Shown here piece by piece: positions 1 through 8,522 of a stretch of 52,746 nucleotides of DNA. Positions within the stretch are counted from its first letter, which is position 1, and each line of letters starts with the position of its first letter. The DNA comes from a virus: the IMG/VR virus record IMGVR_UViG_3300005264_000083, positions 1 through 52,746 of that record; one strand, 5' to 3'. The notes beneath the pieces were generated by a model. That model had not been told where the DNA came from. It made no database searches and saw only the letters and a program-made list of their open reading frames with translations. The position numbers were made by a program, and so were the translations under genes.

Positions 1-343
1 CTTTTTCCCTTTTTGTAGGCTCTTGTAGATAATCTATTTCTTCCTCATAATCATCGCCCATCATTTCTTTTGCCCATGCTTCATCTGCTTTTGCTTGAGC
101 TTCTATTTCATATTTACCAGACTTAATATCAGCTTCTATCTCTTTCCATCTATTACTTAGATAGAATTCTAAGAGTAGAGTTTCAAATTCCAACTCTTGA
201 GCTGCCCCACTAGTCACTGGAATATTATATTTGTTGCAATACCAGACAATTAAAAATTTCTCTAATTGTTCCCCATTTTCAGGAGGAAAAGCTAATGTTC
301 CATTTGCAATTTCTCTAATGTTTTCAATCAGTTTATTTATCAT
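1..343 (-). CDS. probable second tail-assembly chaperone (partial, runs off the window)
   Basis: Open from ATG at 343 to the window edge with no stop; 114 residues visible, beginning MINKLIENIREIANG and becoming strongly acidic. It overlaps the end of the preceding chaperone-like gene by 11 bp, lies just after sheath and tube, and precedes where a tape-measure gene is expected. This is the position of the second (GT-type) chaperone of tailed phages. Its ATG lacks a Shine-Dalgarno sequence although almost all neighbours have one, so it may be expressed by frameshifting from the upstream gene (see findings). Function is inferred from position. Confidence 0.6.
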   Translation of the reverse strand, partial: MINKLIENIREIANGTLAFPPENGEQLEKFLIVWYCNKYNIPVTSGAAQELEFETLLLEFYLSNRWKEIEADIKSGKYEIEAQAKADEAWAKEMMGDDYEEEIDYLQEPTKREK

Positions 344-713
344 TTGTTTTCTTTTTTGGCTCTTTTTTAGTTAGTTTTTTTGTCCAATTCTCTTCAAATT
401 TCCTCACTTTATTATAAATTTCAGTAACGATATTAACATCATATAAAGACATCCCTAATTCAGCTTCTTCCCACCACATAGGATACTCAATTAGACCGTA
501 TCTAAGCCATGCAATCATTTCATGGAGCATAGAAACTTCAATAGGAATATTTAGAGCTTCATCTAGGCTAGCTCTCATCTTAGCAGCCTGAGATTTCTCC
601 ATTATATTCAACCGTTTATACTTGAATTTACCATTAAAAACGGCGCCCGTATCGTCGCCTTTTAAGTCTTTGATTTCAAACTCGAATTCCATTGACGGAA
701 GTAAGTCTTTCAT
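333..713 (-). CDS. tail-assembly chaperone (G-like)
   Basis: 126 aa, start set by AGGAG just upstream of ATG 713. The body (D-x-x-G pattern near residue 20, FKYKRLNI, MIAWLRYGLIEYP-WW, a late EIYNKV-x-x-FE segment) matches the common phage tail-assembly-chaperone pattern. Such proteins bind the tape-measure protein during tail assembly and are absent from virions. The C-terminus is a lysine-rich tail ending in an A6G run that overlaps the next frame. It follows the tail tube gene, separated from it only by the inserted plus-strand cassette. Confidence 0.65.
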   Translation of the reverse strand: MKDLLPSMEFEFEIKDLKGDDTGAVFNGKFKYKRLNIMEKSQAAKMRASLDEALNIPIEVSMLHEMIAWLRYGLIEYPMWWEEAELGMSLYDVNIVTEIYNKVRKFEENWTKKLTKKEPKKKTNDK

Positions 714-790
714 ATTCTTCTCCTTTTATCGTTATATTATTGACTACACGTCTTTTATTATTATAATGTATTTTTTTCTAAAAATAAGGG

Positions 791-819
791 TTGACATTTT
801 TTCAGATTTCCTATATTAT
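791..819 (+). promoter_or_regulatory. sigma70-like promoter of plus-strand moron 1
   Basis: Perfect -35 TTGACA (791-796), 17-bp spacer, -10 TATTAT (814-819), 33 bp before the first ATG of the plus-strand cassette. The spacer (TTTTTTCAGATTT) is nearly the same as in the promoter of the second plus-strand island at 18941, suggesting common origin or a phage-specific promoter class. Confidence 0.75.
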
Positions 820-851
820 ATAATTATAGGATGGATATAAAGGAGGTCAAA

Positions 852-1040
852 ATGGCAAGAAAATCTATCGTTCAAAAAGCACACGAAGAATTATTACAAA
901 ACCCAAAATATGTCCAAAAACTTAAAATTTTAGATATAATTAAAAAGAAATATGACAAAGCTTACAATTCAAAAGATAATCAGAAAATAGAACATTATGA
1001 CAAATATTATAAAAAAGTAATGAAAATAATAGTAGCATAG
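852..1040 (+). CDS. hypothetical protein of plus-strand moron 1
   Basis: 62 aa, starting MARKSIVQKAHEELL at ATG 852, chosen because AAAGGAGG lies just upstream; a longer in-frame start at 831 would lie upstream of this SD. Lysine- and tyrosine-rich, mostly helical, pI basic. No family recognised. It is transcribed against the surrounding tail genes from its own promoter at 791 and is followed at 9 bp by another plus-strand gene. Confidence 0.7.
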   Translation: MARKSIVQKAHEELLQNPKYVQKLKILDIIKKKYDKAYNSKDNQKIEHYDKYYKKVMKIIVA

Positions 1041-1049
1041 GAGGTTAAA

Positions 1050-1364
1050 ATGGGTATTTCATGTAATGGTATTTGGATGCAAGCACCTAAGTTTTCTGAA
1101 GAAACAAAGCAGTTTATTAAAGATTCTCTTAAAGAAGCTCGCTTAGAATTTATAGCTCAAAATAGAGAAAAAATTGGTAGAAGTGGATGTTATGAAACTT
1201 GGCATAGATTTAAAGATGATGACAATATTATTAGGACAATTGAATCTGCAACTAAAGAAGGGGATTTTCTTAAAGATCCTAAAAAATGGCTATTAGCTGG
1301 ATTAGAGAATTGTGCTGATCGTGATTATTATTATATGCATGAAAAAGATTGGGGAATGGAATAA
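1050..1364 (+). CDS. hypothetical protein of plus-strand moron 1
   Basis: 104 aa, start supported by TAGGAGG upstream of ATG 1050. Soluble, mixed-charge protein with aromatic-rich C-terminus (DRDYYYMHEKDWG) and four cysteines. No family recognised. Second gene of the plus-strand cassette between tail tube and chaperone genes; its stop codon overlaps the T-tract of a minus-strand terminator, so the two opposing units share a boundary. Confidence 0.7.
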   Translation: MGISCNGIWMQAPKFSEETKQFIKDSLKEARLEFIAQNREKIGRSGCYETWHRFKDDDNIIRTIESATKEGDFLKDPKKWLLAGLENCADRDYYYMHEKDWGME

Positions 1365-1388
1365 AAAAGGGAGAACCGAAATTCTCCC
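1363..1388 (-). terminator. rho-independent terminator after tail tube gene
   Basis: Perfect 7-bp stem (GGGAGAA / TTCTCCC, 1369-1375 and 1382-1388) with 6-nt loop. On the minus strand it is followed by six Ts (1363-1368). It would end leftward transcription after the tube gene and before the oppositely oriented cassette. The plus-strand read-out lacks a T-tract. Confidence 0.65.
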
Positions 1389-1409
1389 TATAAGAAATAT
1401 AGGCGGGCA

Positions 1410-1465
1410 GCTAAAACGTCACATTTAATCCACTCCTGCTAAAACGTCACATTTAATCCACTCCT
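1410..1465. repeat. 28-bp perfect tandem repeat (two copies)
   Basis: Copies 1410-1437 and 1438-1465 are identical and directly adjacent, in the non-coding gap between tail tube gene and moron 1 terminator. On the minus strand each copy carries an AGGAG followed about 10 nt later by GTG-ACG-TTT-TAG, a start-stop micro-ORF. Function unknown; could be a recombination scar of the cassette insertion. Confidence 0.85.
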
Positions 1466-1502
1466 CAACTAGTATAGTGGACACCTATATCAATAACCTT
1501 AT

Positions 1503-1916
1503 TTACGCGCCTTCTTCGTCATTCGCAAGACGTCCAACAAATGCAAGTGTTTCTGTCCAAACTCCTCTAGCATTAACTGTACCAGAACGTCTGATAAGCT
1601 TAACACCAGAAACAGTAAGTAAAATCTCACCACTTACTTTATCAGAAATAGAAACAACAAGTTCAGGCTGTTCTAAAACTGAAGCTAATTTTGGTTGTAA
1701 ACCTAAACTAACTGCACTTTTTCTAGCTACTCTAAATTGTGTGCAATTAAAAGTAATTTCCATACCTATTTCAGCATGTTCAGCTACTTCCAATTGATCA
1801 AGAACCTCAATAGGTTGCACATTGTGTGACCAATCATAACTACAATCAGAAGCAAAAGCTACCTTTGTGTTATTAATTGTAAATACGGCCCTAGCGCCGG
1901 TGATTACATTACTCAT
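1503..1916 (-). CDS. tail tube protein
   Basis: 137 aa beginning MSNVITGARAVFTINNTKVAFA; beta-rich with the layout typical of contractile-tail tube proteins (N-terminal ITGA-R-x-x-F strand, central EVLDQLEV...EHAEIGMEITF, later SGEILLTVSGVKL). Located directly downstream of the sheath gene, the canonical order. It would form the inner tube through which DNA passes. SD AAGGAATAATAAA precedes ATG 1916. Terminator-like hairpins flank it on both sides, so its expression may be set separately from sheath. Confidence 0.8.
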   Translation of the reverse strand: MSNVITGARAVFTINNTKVAFASDCSYDWSHNVQPIEVLDQLEVAEHAEIGMEITFNCTQFRVARKSAVSLGLQPKLASVLEQPELVVSISDKVSGEILLTVSGVKLIRRSGTVNARGVWTETLAFVGRLANDEEGA

Positions 1917-1993
1917 TTTATTATTCCTTTCTTAAAAGTTAGTCTCCTTTAATTGGAGGCTCGCGTCTATATAATAACTTCAACTAGTTAAAT

Positions 1994-2017
1994 GGGGGAG
2001 CTAACCATAACTCCCCC
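1994..2017 (-). terminator. hairpin between sheath and tube genes
   Basis: GGGGGAG (1994-2000) pairs with CTCCCCC (2011-2017), extendable by weaker pairs in the loop. There is no good T-tract on either strand, so this may be an mRNA-processing or attenuating hairpin that adjusts the sheath-to-tube ratio rather than a true terminator. Confidence 0.45.
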
Positions 2018-2037
2018 TATATAAAATTCGCTGTATC

Positions 2038-4079
2038 TTAGGTGGAAATTTGAGCACGATCCAATGTAATTGTTGGAAGGATGAAATCAATACCTTCAAC
2101 AATTGTTACTACTACATTAATATATATAGTATTTCCTTGAACCCTAATGGCTAAATCTTTATAACCAAGACCGTCATTAGTATCATCCCCAACTATGATA
2201 TCCGCACGCTTAAAATCAGCCATTACAGCTGTAATATAAGCAACCAAATCAGCAGGAGTTGACGTCTTATTTTTCTCACCTATGAAAATTGCTTCAAGTT
2301 GTTCTCTCATAGTTCTTGCAACATAATGTCCAGCATAAAGTACTGAAGGTCTGTTGAATGCAAAATTTGAATCTTTAGAATAAGTAGCATTATGAACCAT
2401 AACTCTAACACCGCCAGAAGCTGGTTGTAATAGAGGTAAAATTCCATCTTGGATTGCAAGATCAGCACTTACTCTACTATCAAATTCCTCTAAACTTGAT
2501 GGAGTTAAACCCTGTTTCTTTCTATGCCTTACACCTTGACAATTAATATATTTACGAGTAACTGGTTGTCCAACTTCTGCACCTGCGTGCATTCCAGCTA
2601 CCAAACAAGCTGCCATAAATGGTTGTTTCCATTCAAGGTCTGCTGCTCCTGGTACTAGAATATCTTGCATTAACAAGCTTGTAAATTCACTATTAATTGC
2701 TAAACTTTTAGCTCTACATTCATCAAAAGTTCCTCTATACCCTACGTAACATTGACGTTCTTTTCTAGCTTTAGTTCCACTCATCTTACGACAATGAGTA
2801 TTAACAGCAGCAAGAATTGAATCAACATCATAAGTAGAAGCACTATCTGTTGAAGCTGCATCTTCTGCAAGATCATCAGAAGCATCTTGAGAAACTAGAG
2901 GTATGATAAAATCCAACTCTTCTTTTTCTAATTCAGTTAAAGCAGCTGAGAAATCAGAAGTTGCACTAGCACCTTTTGCTCCACCGCTTAAGAAAGTCTT
3001 TTCAATGGCATCAGGTAAACCAATATAGCTATCTCTTTCTAATTCAACTAAACCACTATTTGCATTGAAATAGTTTGCTAAAGACCAAGCATCTGCCTTG
3101 ATTTTACAAGGCTTTAATGAAGGTGAACTTGCACCCGCACTAACCACTCTATCAAGAATATTTGGATTTAGACCACCATTAACCCCAGCAGGAACACTTG
3201 CACTATAAAGGGCTTTAGAATCAATAAATTCTGCTAAAGAGTCTATAGTGTTAAAATCTGCTAAATTAATATCCATATCTTCTGCTGTAGCAGCTACTGA
3301 AGTAAGCTTTGAAGAATCGATTGAAACCTCACAACTTGAGTCATTACAACCTATTTCTAAATAAACATCCCCACCTACATCACCAGCAATATTATCACTA
3401 TCTTCTGAGACAGAATCTACTTGACGGCTAATAATTGCTCTTAGAGCTGGTTCCTGTGAAGGATTAACTAATCCAGCTGAAAGACTTAGAAAAGCTAACA
3501 AATCACTACCAGATCCTGCAATAAGTTCAGCAACCTGAGACCTACCATTTCGATGATCATTCGCATCAGCAATCTGATCAATAGTAACAATAACTGCATC
3601 ATCTAATCCAGAACTTGAAAAACTAATTTCACTAGGTAACCCAACACTCCAGTTCCCAGCATTTGCCAAAGCAGCGTCTAAAGCGGCTTTATCAGCAACT
3701 GCATCAGGAGCTGTAAAAGTATTGATTGCAGCACCTTGTTCCATAACTGAAAAACTATAACCAGTTAGATCTGTTCCTGATACATCAGCCGCAGAACCAA
3801 CTACTTGACCTAATACCGCATCTGTCTTTGTTAAAGTAGCAGCAATTAGATTTTCAGCAGAACCATAATTTAGTGATTTCAAAGAACCAAAACTAGTAGC
3901 TAAGGCTAAATTAGATTTTGAACTAGAATTTGTCTTGAAAACAAAAATACTAGATGCACCATTAACAATTCTTCCATCATTAGATGGGGCAATGATAAAG
4001 CGCCTGTAGCAGGAACTGTTTTTGTGTAAACACCTGGTACCCATATAGTTGCACCATTAAAAACAACATTAATTCCCAT
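2038..4079 (-). CDS. tail sheath protein, 1-nt frameshift near the N-terminus
   Basis: Contractile tail sheath. The uninterrupted part (from about 3999 to the stop at 2038) is roughly 660 aa. The C-terminal half has typical sheath features: a GYRGTFDEC segment, VPGAADLEWKQPF, then PSVLYAGHYVARTM and a late RADIIVGDDTNDGLGYKDL. The true start is ATG 4079, with SD AAGGAG, coding MGINVVFNGATIWVPGVYTK, a classic sheath N-terminus. That frame leaves the main frame near 3997-3999. One extra T in the TTT run (minus strand) would restore G-A-F-I-I-A-P-S-N-D-G. Because sheath is essential, a sequencing homopolymer error is the simplest reading. Residues about 50-330 are Ala/Ser/Asp-rich, probably an insertion domain. 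Confidence 0.85.
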
Positions 4080-4140
4080 TTTAATCTCCTTAATTTCTTT
4101 TACGTTTTATGAAAGTCATACTTATCTATTATTCTTATAT

Positions 4141-4431
4141 TTAAAATTTCTTAAATAGCTTATCGAACTCCTCTTGTGTAGCTTTTAAACTAGGAATCCT
4201 TTTTTCTATAAAGATCTTAACAATCTCCTTATCCATGAGATGGGCCTTATAAACGTTTATTAATTTAAACCTTTTTAAAGCACTCTCAAAATCAACGAGT
4301 TTAGGTTCTTTGACAACCACTTTAACTTCCTCTTTTACTTTCTTCTTATAGCTGTACTTTTTAGTAGAACCCTTCCTAACCTCTCGTCTGTCTTTACTTC
4401 GTTCCATTCCCATCATTTTTTTGCCACCCAT
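4141..4431 (-). CDS. small lysine-rich hypothetical protein
   Basis: 96 aa, SD AGGAG before ATG 4431. Very basic: residues 1-45 are Lys/Arg-rich and probably disordered, the rest helical (FESALKRFKLINVYKAHLMD). No family recognised. It lies between the neck-region gene and the sheath, so a tail-completion or assembly role is possible but unproven. Confidence 0.65.
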   Translation of the reverse strand: MGGKKMMGMERSKDRREVRKGSTKKYSYKKKVKEEVKVVVKEPKLVDFESALKRFKLINVYKAHLMDKEIVKIFIEKRIPSLKATQEEFDKLFKKF

Positions 4432-4472
4432 TCGATAATCTCCTAATAATTATAATATGTTTCTATATCTTT

Positions 4473-5474
4473 TTAATCGTCTTTCTTTTGGGTCCCTACA
4501 GTCAAATCATCTTCACCTTCTCTAGGGTAATCCTCTTCTCTTTCTATTCTAGTCTTATATTGGCCGTCAGAGGGCTGTGGACCGGCTTCAAACTTGATTG
4601 TCCCTGTATTTATAGTGGTATCGTAACCTAATGAGTCTATAGGTACCAACTCACTATGTCTCCAGCTATTCCCGGCGACGAAATCCATCGTTAGGAACCT
4701 TGAGAACATTTGAACAGGTAAAAAGCTTGTATCCATAGCAAAATCTGAGCCTCTAAATACTTGTAATCTAATCCCTTTATTCCAAAAATTTTCTCTATTC
4801 TTATATAATATATACTTTAAAATATGATATAAGTATTTGGTAAGTAAGCTATTTTGAGTATGAACTCCTATCATTATATTCTCTCTGCTAGGAATTTCAT
4901 GTTCTGAGAATTTTCTAGTATCAATAGCACTTACTATTTTATTTCCTGACATTGAAATAACATCTAAATCAGTGTCTAACTTTATGTATTTATTGCCAGT
5001 TGTATTATTTGATTCTAAAACCCTAATTTCCGTTTCATCTGGAAATACTAACCATCTATTATAATAGACACTTGAAAGATTTACAGAATCATCTACATAA
5101 GCAATCTTTTCATCTTCATCAAAGCTTGTAAAAGCAATAGGATCTATAATCACCTCGGGATCAATATCAACTTCAGCTTCATCTGAAAAATCTCCTAAAA
5201 CATCTAAAGGAGTTTCTTCACTATCACTCTGTAAGTGTATGGAAAAACTAGGTAATTGAGTATCAGCTTGAGGAAATGCATGAAGAATATGAACTTGACC
5301 CTCAAGTAGAATTACCTTAATCTTTTCAACATCTTCGGCGAATTTAGAATTTAAAAGATCTGAAGTTAAATTATGAAAAATATCCTCTAAAGCTATATCT
5401 ACATTATTGCGGAGATCTTCTAATCCATTTCTTACTAATTGCTCAATGACCAGCTCCGATATTACAAATGGCAT
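4473..5474 (-). CDS. putative neck / tail-terminator structural protein
   Basis: 333 aa, start ATG 5474 with GGGGA upstream. Acidic mid-region (about residues 80-115), then beta-rich segments (YYNRWLVFPDETEIRVLESNN, TQNSLLTKYLYHILKYILYKN) and a charged disordered tail ending TVGTQKKDD. Its place between an HK97 gp10-like gene and the sheath is where tail-terminator or neck proteins lie. Family not identified with certainty. The preceding homing endonuclease overlaps its start by 13 bp. Confidence 0.6.
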   Translation of the reverse strand: MPFVISELVIEQLVRNGLEDLRNNVDIALEDIFHNLTSDLLNSKFAEDVEKIKVILLEGQVHILHAFPQADTQLPSFSIHLQSDSEETPLDVLGDFSDEAEVDIDPEVIIDPIAFTSFDEDEKIAYVDDSVNLSSVYYNRWLVFPDETEIRVLESNNTTGNKYIKLDTDLDVISMSGNKIVSAIDTRKFSEHEIPSRENIMIGVHTQNSLLTKYLYHILKYILYKNRENFWNKGIRLQVFRGSDFAMDTSFLPVQMFSRFLTMDFVAGNSWRHSELVPIDSLGYDTTINTGTIKFEAGPQPSDGQYKTRIEREEDYPREGEDDLTVGTQKKDD

Positions 5475-6136
5475 TTAGTTCCCCTTTCATATATAAAAAC
5501 ATATCCCTTACAAGATTTTTGTTTGCCTTTTAGACAGTTATTTATATCTGTAATCCTTAAATTTAACTCTTTAGCACAACGGGTTTGGATTTCCCACCTA
5601 CCAATAAAATACTTATCATTATAATTTTTAGGTTTCCTTCTAATATCTTTTAATTTATAAACTAAAAAAGCTTGAACATTTTTACCTTTAGAAATATTAA
5701 TCCCCCTAATTTTTTCAAAATTATTTACTTCTCTAGCGCATTGGGCCTGAATTAAATATTCTTTTAAAAATTCACAAGTATCTTTTTTATAAACTTTAAA
5801 TAATCTCCCTCCTTGAGATTTTGACATATTTTCTAACCATTTTTGACTAAACTTATTTCTTTTTCTTCCTTTTAAATATTTCCTTTGACCCCCATTTCTT
5901 ATATTATATCCCAATTCCTTAGCTTTTAAATAATCTATCCACCATACTTCAGCTTCGTTAAGTTCTTGTTTTGATTGGCAATATTCTAAAATTTCTTTTC
6001 TAAAATTTTCTTTTCCATATTTATTAATAGCTTTTTTTAATAATAAACCAGATCCTAAATAATTGGGATTGTTTTTTGAATCCTGTCCTATATAAAATTT
6101 ATTATTAATTAAATTAATTGTTTTATAAACTATCAT
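5462..6136 (-). CDS. GIY-YIG homing endonuclease
   Basis: 224 aa. N-terminal GIY-YIG domain: VYKTIN at residues 3-8, FYIGQDS at 14-20, then an E-x-x-W-W-I-DYL catalytic-glutamate helix and GYNIRNGGQ. The C-terminal half carries two NUMOD-type repeats (RLFKVYKKDTCEFLKEY-x5-QCAREV; later RCAKELNLRITDINNCLKG-x12-YVFIYE) that bind target DNA. It is a free-standing, SegA-like mobile gene wedged between two neck genes, overlapping upstream by TAATG and downstream by 13 bp. The start lacks a clear SD, consistent with translational coupling or low expression. Confidence 0.85.
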   Translation of the reverse strand: MIVYKTINLINNKFYIGQDSKNNPNYLGSGLLLKKAINKYGKENFRKEILEYCQSKQELNEAEVWWIDYLKAKELGYNIRNGGQRKYLKGRKRNKFSQKWLENMSKSQGGRLFKVYKKDTCEFLKEYLIQAQCAREVNNFEKIRGINISKGKNVQAFLVYKLKDIRRKPKNYNDKYFIGRWEIQTRCAKELNLRITDINNCLKGKQKSCKGYVFIYERGTKCHL

Positions 6137-6852
6137 TAGTCTAATATTTCCTTCATTATTAGTCTTAAATTATCTTCCACATATCTCTTTAAATCTGGGA
6201 AAATTCTAGCTCCTTGGTATCCTGGATTTATCCATTTACTAGGATCTGTGTTTTCTGAGACTCTACGAAATACAAAATATTGAGATGATTTTCTTTCCTT
6301 TCCGGATTTAGTTTTTGAAATTTGAGTAACTCTGACTAAATTTTTTAACATAGGATCTTCAATTCCTTTATAATGGGTCACCGTCCCACCTTTTATTTCT
6401 TTTTCAATCTTTTGTATTTTATTATCTCTTATAATTCCCTTAATAGCTGCTGCTGTATCAGCTATAGGACCAACTGATCCTTTTGGGGCAGATCCTTTCT
6501 TTTTAAAAGGAACTGTATTATATCTCTTTCCATCCTTACCTACTTTTGATTTAGGTCCATGTAAAAGGCCATGTTTCATGTCGAACTTTTCCCACCCTTT
6601 TTCAAAGAACTTTCCAGCTCCATCAAGATATATAATATAGATATCTTGACCTTTTAATTCTCTATATTTAAGATTATTCACATAATCTTCTCTAGATGTG
6701 TCTAATCTTTGATTAGCTAAACGTTGAGCCTCTGCATAAGTATTTAGAGACAATTGCTTGACAGCAGCTTGTAATTGCTGTTTAACTCTATCGCTTATTG
6801 TATCAATAGATTTGCCTAATTCTTTTGCTATAAGACTCATTTTTACACGCAT
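6136..6852 (-). CDS. HK97 gp10-like neck / tail-completion protein
   Basis: 238 aa. N-terminal helices (residues 5-50), a central DIYIIYLDGAGKFFEKGWEKFDMK segment and a C-terminal WINPGYQGARIFPDL motif near residue 215, typical of gp10-like tail-completion proteins ('hPG..g...f..l'). SD AGGAG lies inside the end of the upstream gene (CCAGGAGAGTAA-ATG), giving tight coupling. Likely part of the head-tail interface. Confidence 0.6.
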   Translation of the reverse strand: MRVKMSLIAKELGKSIDTISDRVKQQLQAAVKQLSLNTYAEAQRLANQRLDTSREDYVNNLKYRELKGQDIYIIYLDGAGKFFEKGWEKFDMKHGLLHGPKSKVGKDGKRYNTVPFKKKGSAPKGSVGPIADTAAAIKGIIRDNKIQKIEKEIKGGTVTHYKGIEDPMLKNLVRVTQISKTKSGKERKSSQYFVFRRVSENTDPSKWINPGYQGARIFPDLKRYVEDNLRLIMKEILD

Positions 6853-7662
6853 TTACTCTCCTGGGGCAAATATTTGATTTACTTCGAGTTTCTTGCCTGT
6901 CCCATCTTCATGTACTACTAAATAATCTAACTGTAATTTCCACTGTTCGCTATATTCTACATTCTCTGTATAATCTCTTTTGTTACTATCTGCTGACCAT
7001 CTTCCTGCGTGCATAGCACTCATAGCCCTTAATGTAACAATTGCATGATAATGTATTGAATATATTGTTCCTTTTGTAGGTCTCTTAGCTCCGCTTGATG
7101 TGGGCAACCATTTAATCCAACCATCAGCATTTATTTCAAAATCCGTATCTTGTTGATATATTTTCCCATTTTTATCAACTAAAAGAGTAACCGTATCTTT
7201 AGCTCTATATCTCAATATATCAACTGCACCTTGTTGTCTTTGAACTAATTGATAAAATGGTTTAGAAAAATCGGGAAGTTCTATCTTAGTATAATAAGTA
7301 AGATTTATGCCAGCTATAAATGTAGCTGATGCACTTCCTTCTTCGTATAAACTACCTATATTCTGTTGATTAAACTCTTGATTCCTGTCTTGCCCTAAGA
7401 ATCCAACTATACTTTCAACATAACTATCTGAATCATATAATTGTTTTCCTTTACACAAAGGACAACTCAATTCATGCTCAGCTCCATCTATTGATTTAAC
7501 ATTAGGACATGGAACAGTAGTATAAATCCGGCATTTTACTCCCAGATTAAATACTAGTGTATTCATAGCCTTAACATCAATTGCAGGTCGAGCTTGCTTA
7601 GGTAGATAATTAATATTATCGGGTACAGATTTACTTCCCCTGTTTGAGTTAATGACTGACAT
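6853..7662 (-). CDS. neck structural protein with Cys cluster
   Basis: 269 aa. Residues about 44-70 hold four cysteines arranged C-x8-C-x4-C-x8-C with a CPLCKG knuckle, a probable zinc site. The rest is beta-rich (GTIYSIHYHAIVTLRAM, WKLQLDYLVVHEDG). It is transcribed just before the gp10-like gene. Function as neck/connector component is inferred from position only. Confidence 0.6.
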   Translation of the reverse strand: MSVINSNRGSKSVPDNINYLPKQARPAIDVKAMNTLVFNLGVKCRIYTTVPCPNVKSIDGAEHELSCPLCKGKQLYDSDSYVESIVGFLGQDRNQEFNQQNIGSLYEEGSASATFIAGINLTYYTKIELPDFSKPFYQLVQRQQGAVDILRYRAKDTVTLLVDKNGKIYQQDTDFEINADGWIKWLPTSSGAKRPTKGTIYSIHYHAIVTLRAMSAMHAGRWSADSNKRDYTENVEYSEQWKLQLDYLVVHEDGTGKKLEVNQIFAPGE

Positions 7663-7733
7663 TTTGATTCTCCCACCTAAATATATAAAATATTTTCGGG
7701 ATGTATATTTAAATATATACCACTACTCATTTA

Positions 7734-8522
7734 TTATCCTTTTTCCTCTATCCCTTTTACTTCTTTACTCAAAAGTTTAGATTGAGAAATTTTTTCTTTT
7801 ATTTTATCTAAGCTAGCAGAAGAAAATCCACTAAATTCTAGAGTACTATTATCTCTCCAATCAATTTCAGCTTCATCCCCAAACATTTCTAGGAGTTCAT
7901 TGTGTATTTTATCTCCGAATTCTTCCCCCGAGTCGGTATCTTGGTCTATATCATTTTTAAAAGATATAGAAATATGATTAACAGACCCACTCCCACCATT
8001 AACTTTCTCTTTTAAATCAGCTATTTTTTCCGATGTAGATTGTTCTGATGTTTCTTTGGGTTTTTCATTTATGCTACCAAATTCACTAAGCATATTCCTC
8101 ACCCCACCATCTACATTTCTATGTCTAGAAATTTTCTCGAGCATCTTATCCCAATTTTTTGGTTTTATTTGCTTTATAGTTTGAATAGCCTCTTTTAATC
8201 CTTCTGAAGATGTGCTTCTACTGGAAATCTTTTTCTTAAGCTCAGCAACTTTAGCTTCTTTACTAATAGAAACTTTATCCTTCTTAGGAGCCTCACCTTC
8301 TTTATCTGTTATTTTTGTAACTCTTTTAACTGGCTCTACTTTTCCGCCACCCCTAACAGAACCAACTTTTTTACCTGCTGAAGGTCCACTAGCGTAATAC
8401 TTTTCACCATTACGGATTACTATTTTAGCTTTCTCAATAATTTCAAGCTTTTGGGTTTCTGTATAAGAATTCCACCTATTCCAATGAATAGTACTTTTAA
8501 TTAAATCAATTATCTTTTTCAT
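7734..8522 (-). CDS. hypothetical protein sharing the RNGxKYYxxGPSAGKKVG module
   Basis: 262 aa. N-terminal helix (1-30), then VIRNGEKYYASGPSAGKKVGS at about 36-56, a module also present at the start of the 924-aa protein immediately upstream (start codons and stops overlap as TAATG). The middle is Lys/Glu/Ser-rich. Residues about 185-262 look like a small alpha/beta domain (HISISFKNDID, NSTLEFSGFSSASLDKIKEKI). Family unknown. Confidence 0.65.
   Translation of the reverse strand: MKKIIDLIKSTIHWNRWNSYTETQKLEIIEKAKIVIRNGEKYYASGPSAGKKVGSVRGGGKVEPVKRVTKITDKEGEAPKKDKVSISKEAKVAELKKKISSRSTSSEGLKEAIQTIKQIKPKNWDKMLEKISRHRNVDGGVRNMLSEFGSINEKPKETSEQSTSEKIADLKEKVNGGSGSVNHISISFKNDIDQDTDSGEEFGDKIHNELLEMFGDEAEIDWRDNSTLEFSGFSSASLDKIKEKISQSKLLSKEVKGIEEKG

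Noticed and set aside
622-840. Plus-strand ORF over the tail chaperone start
   Set aside because: Antisense to the chaperone gene and running through the moron promoter; no SD and low-complexity hydrophobic translation.
1410-1465. CRISPR-like repeat
   Set aside because: Only two directly abutting copies with no spacers.
7675-7731. 18-codon ORF with an SD-like AAAGGA between two neck-region genes
   Set aside because: Too short and without any recognisable feature; SD belongs to the end of the preceding gene.
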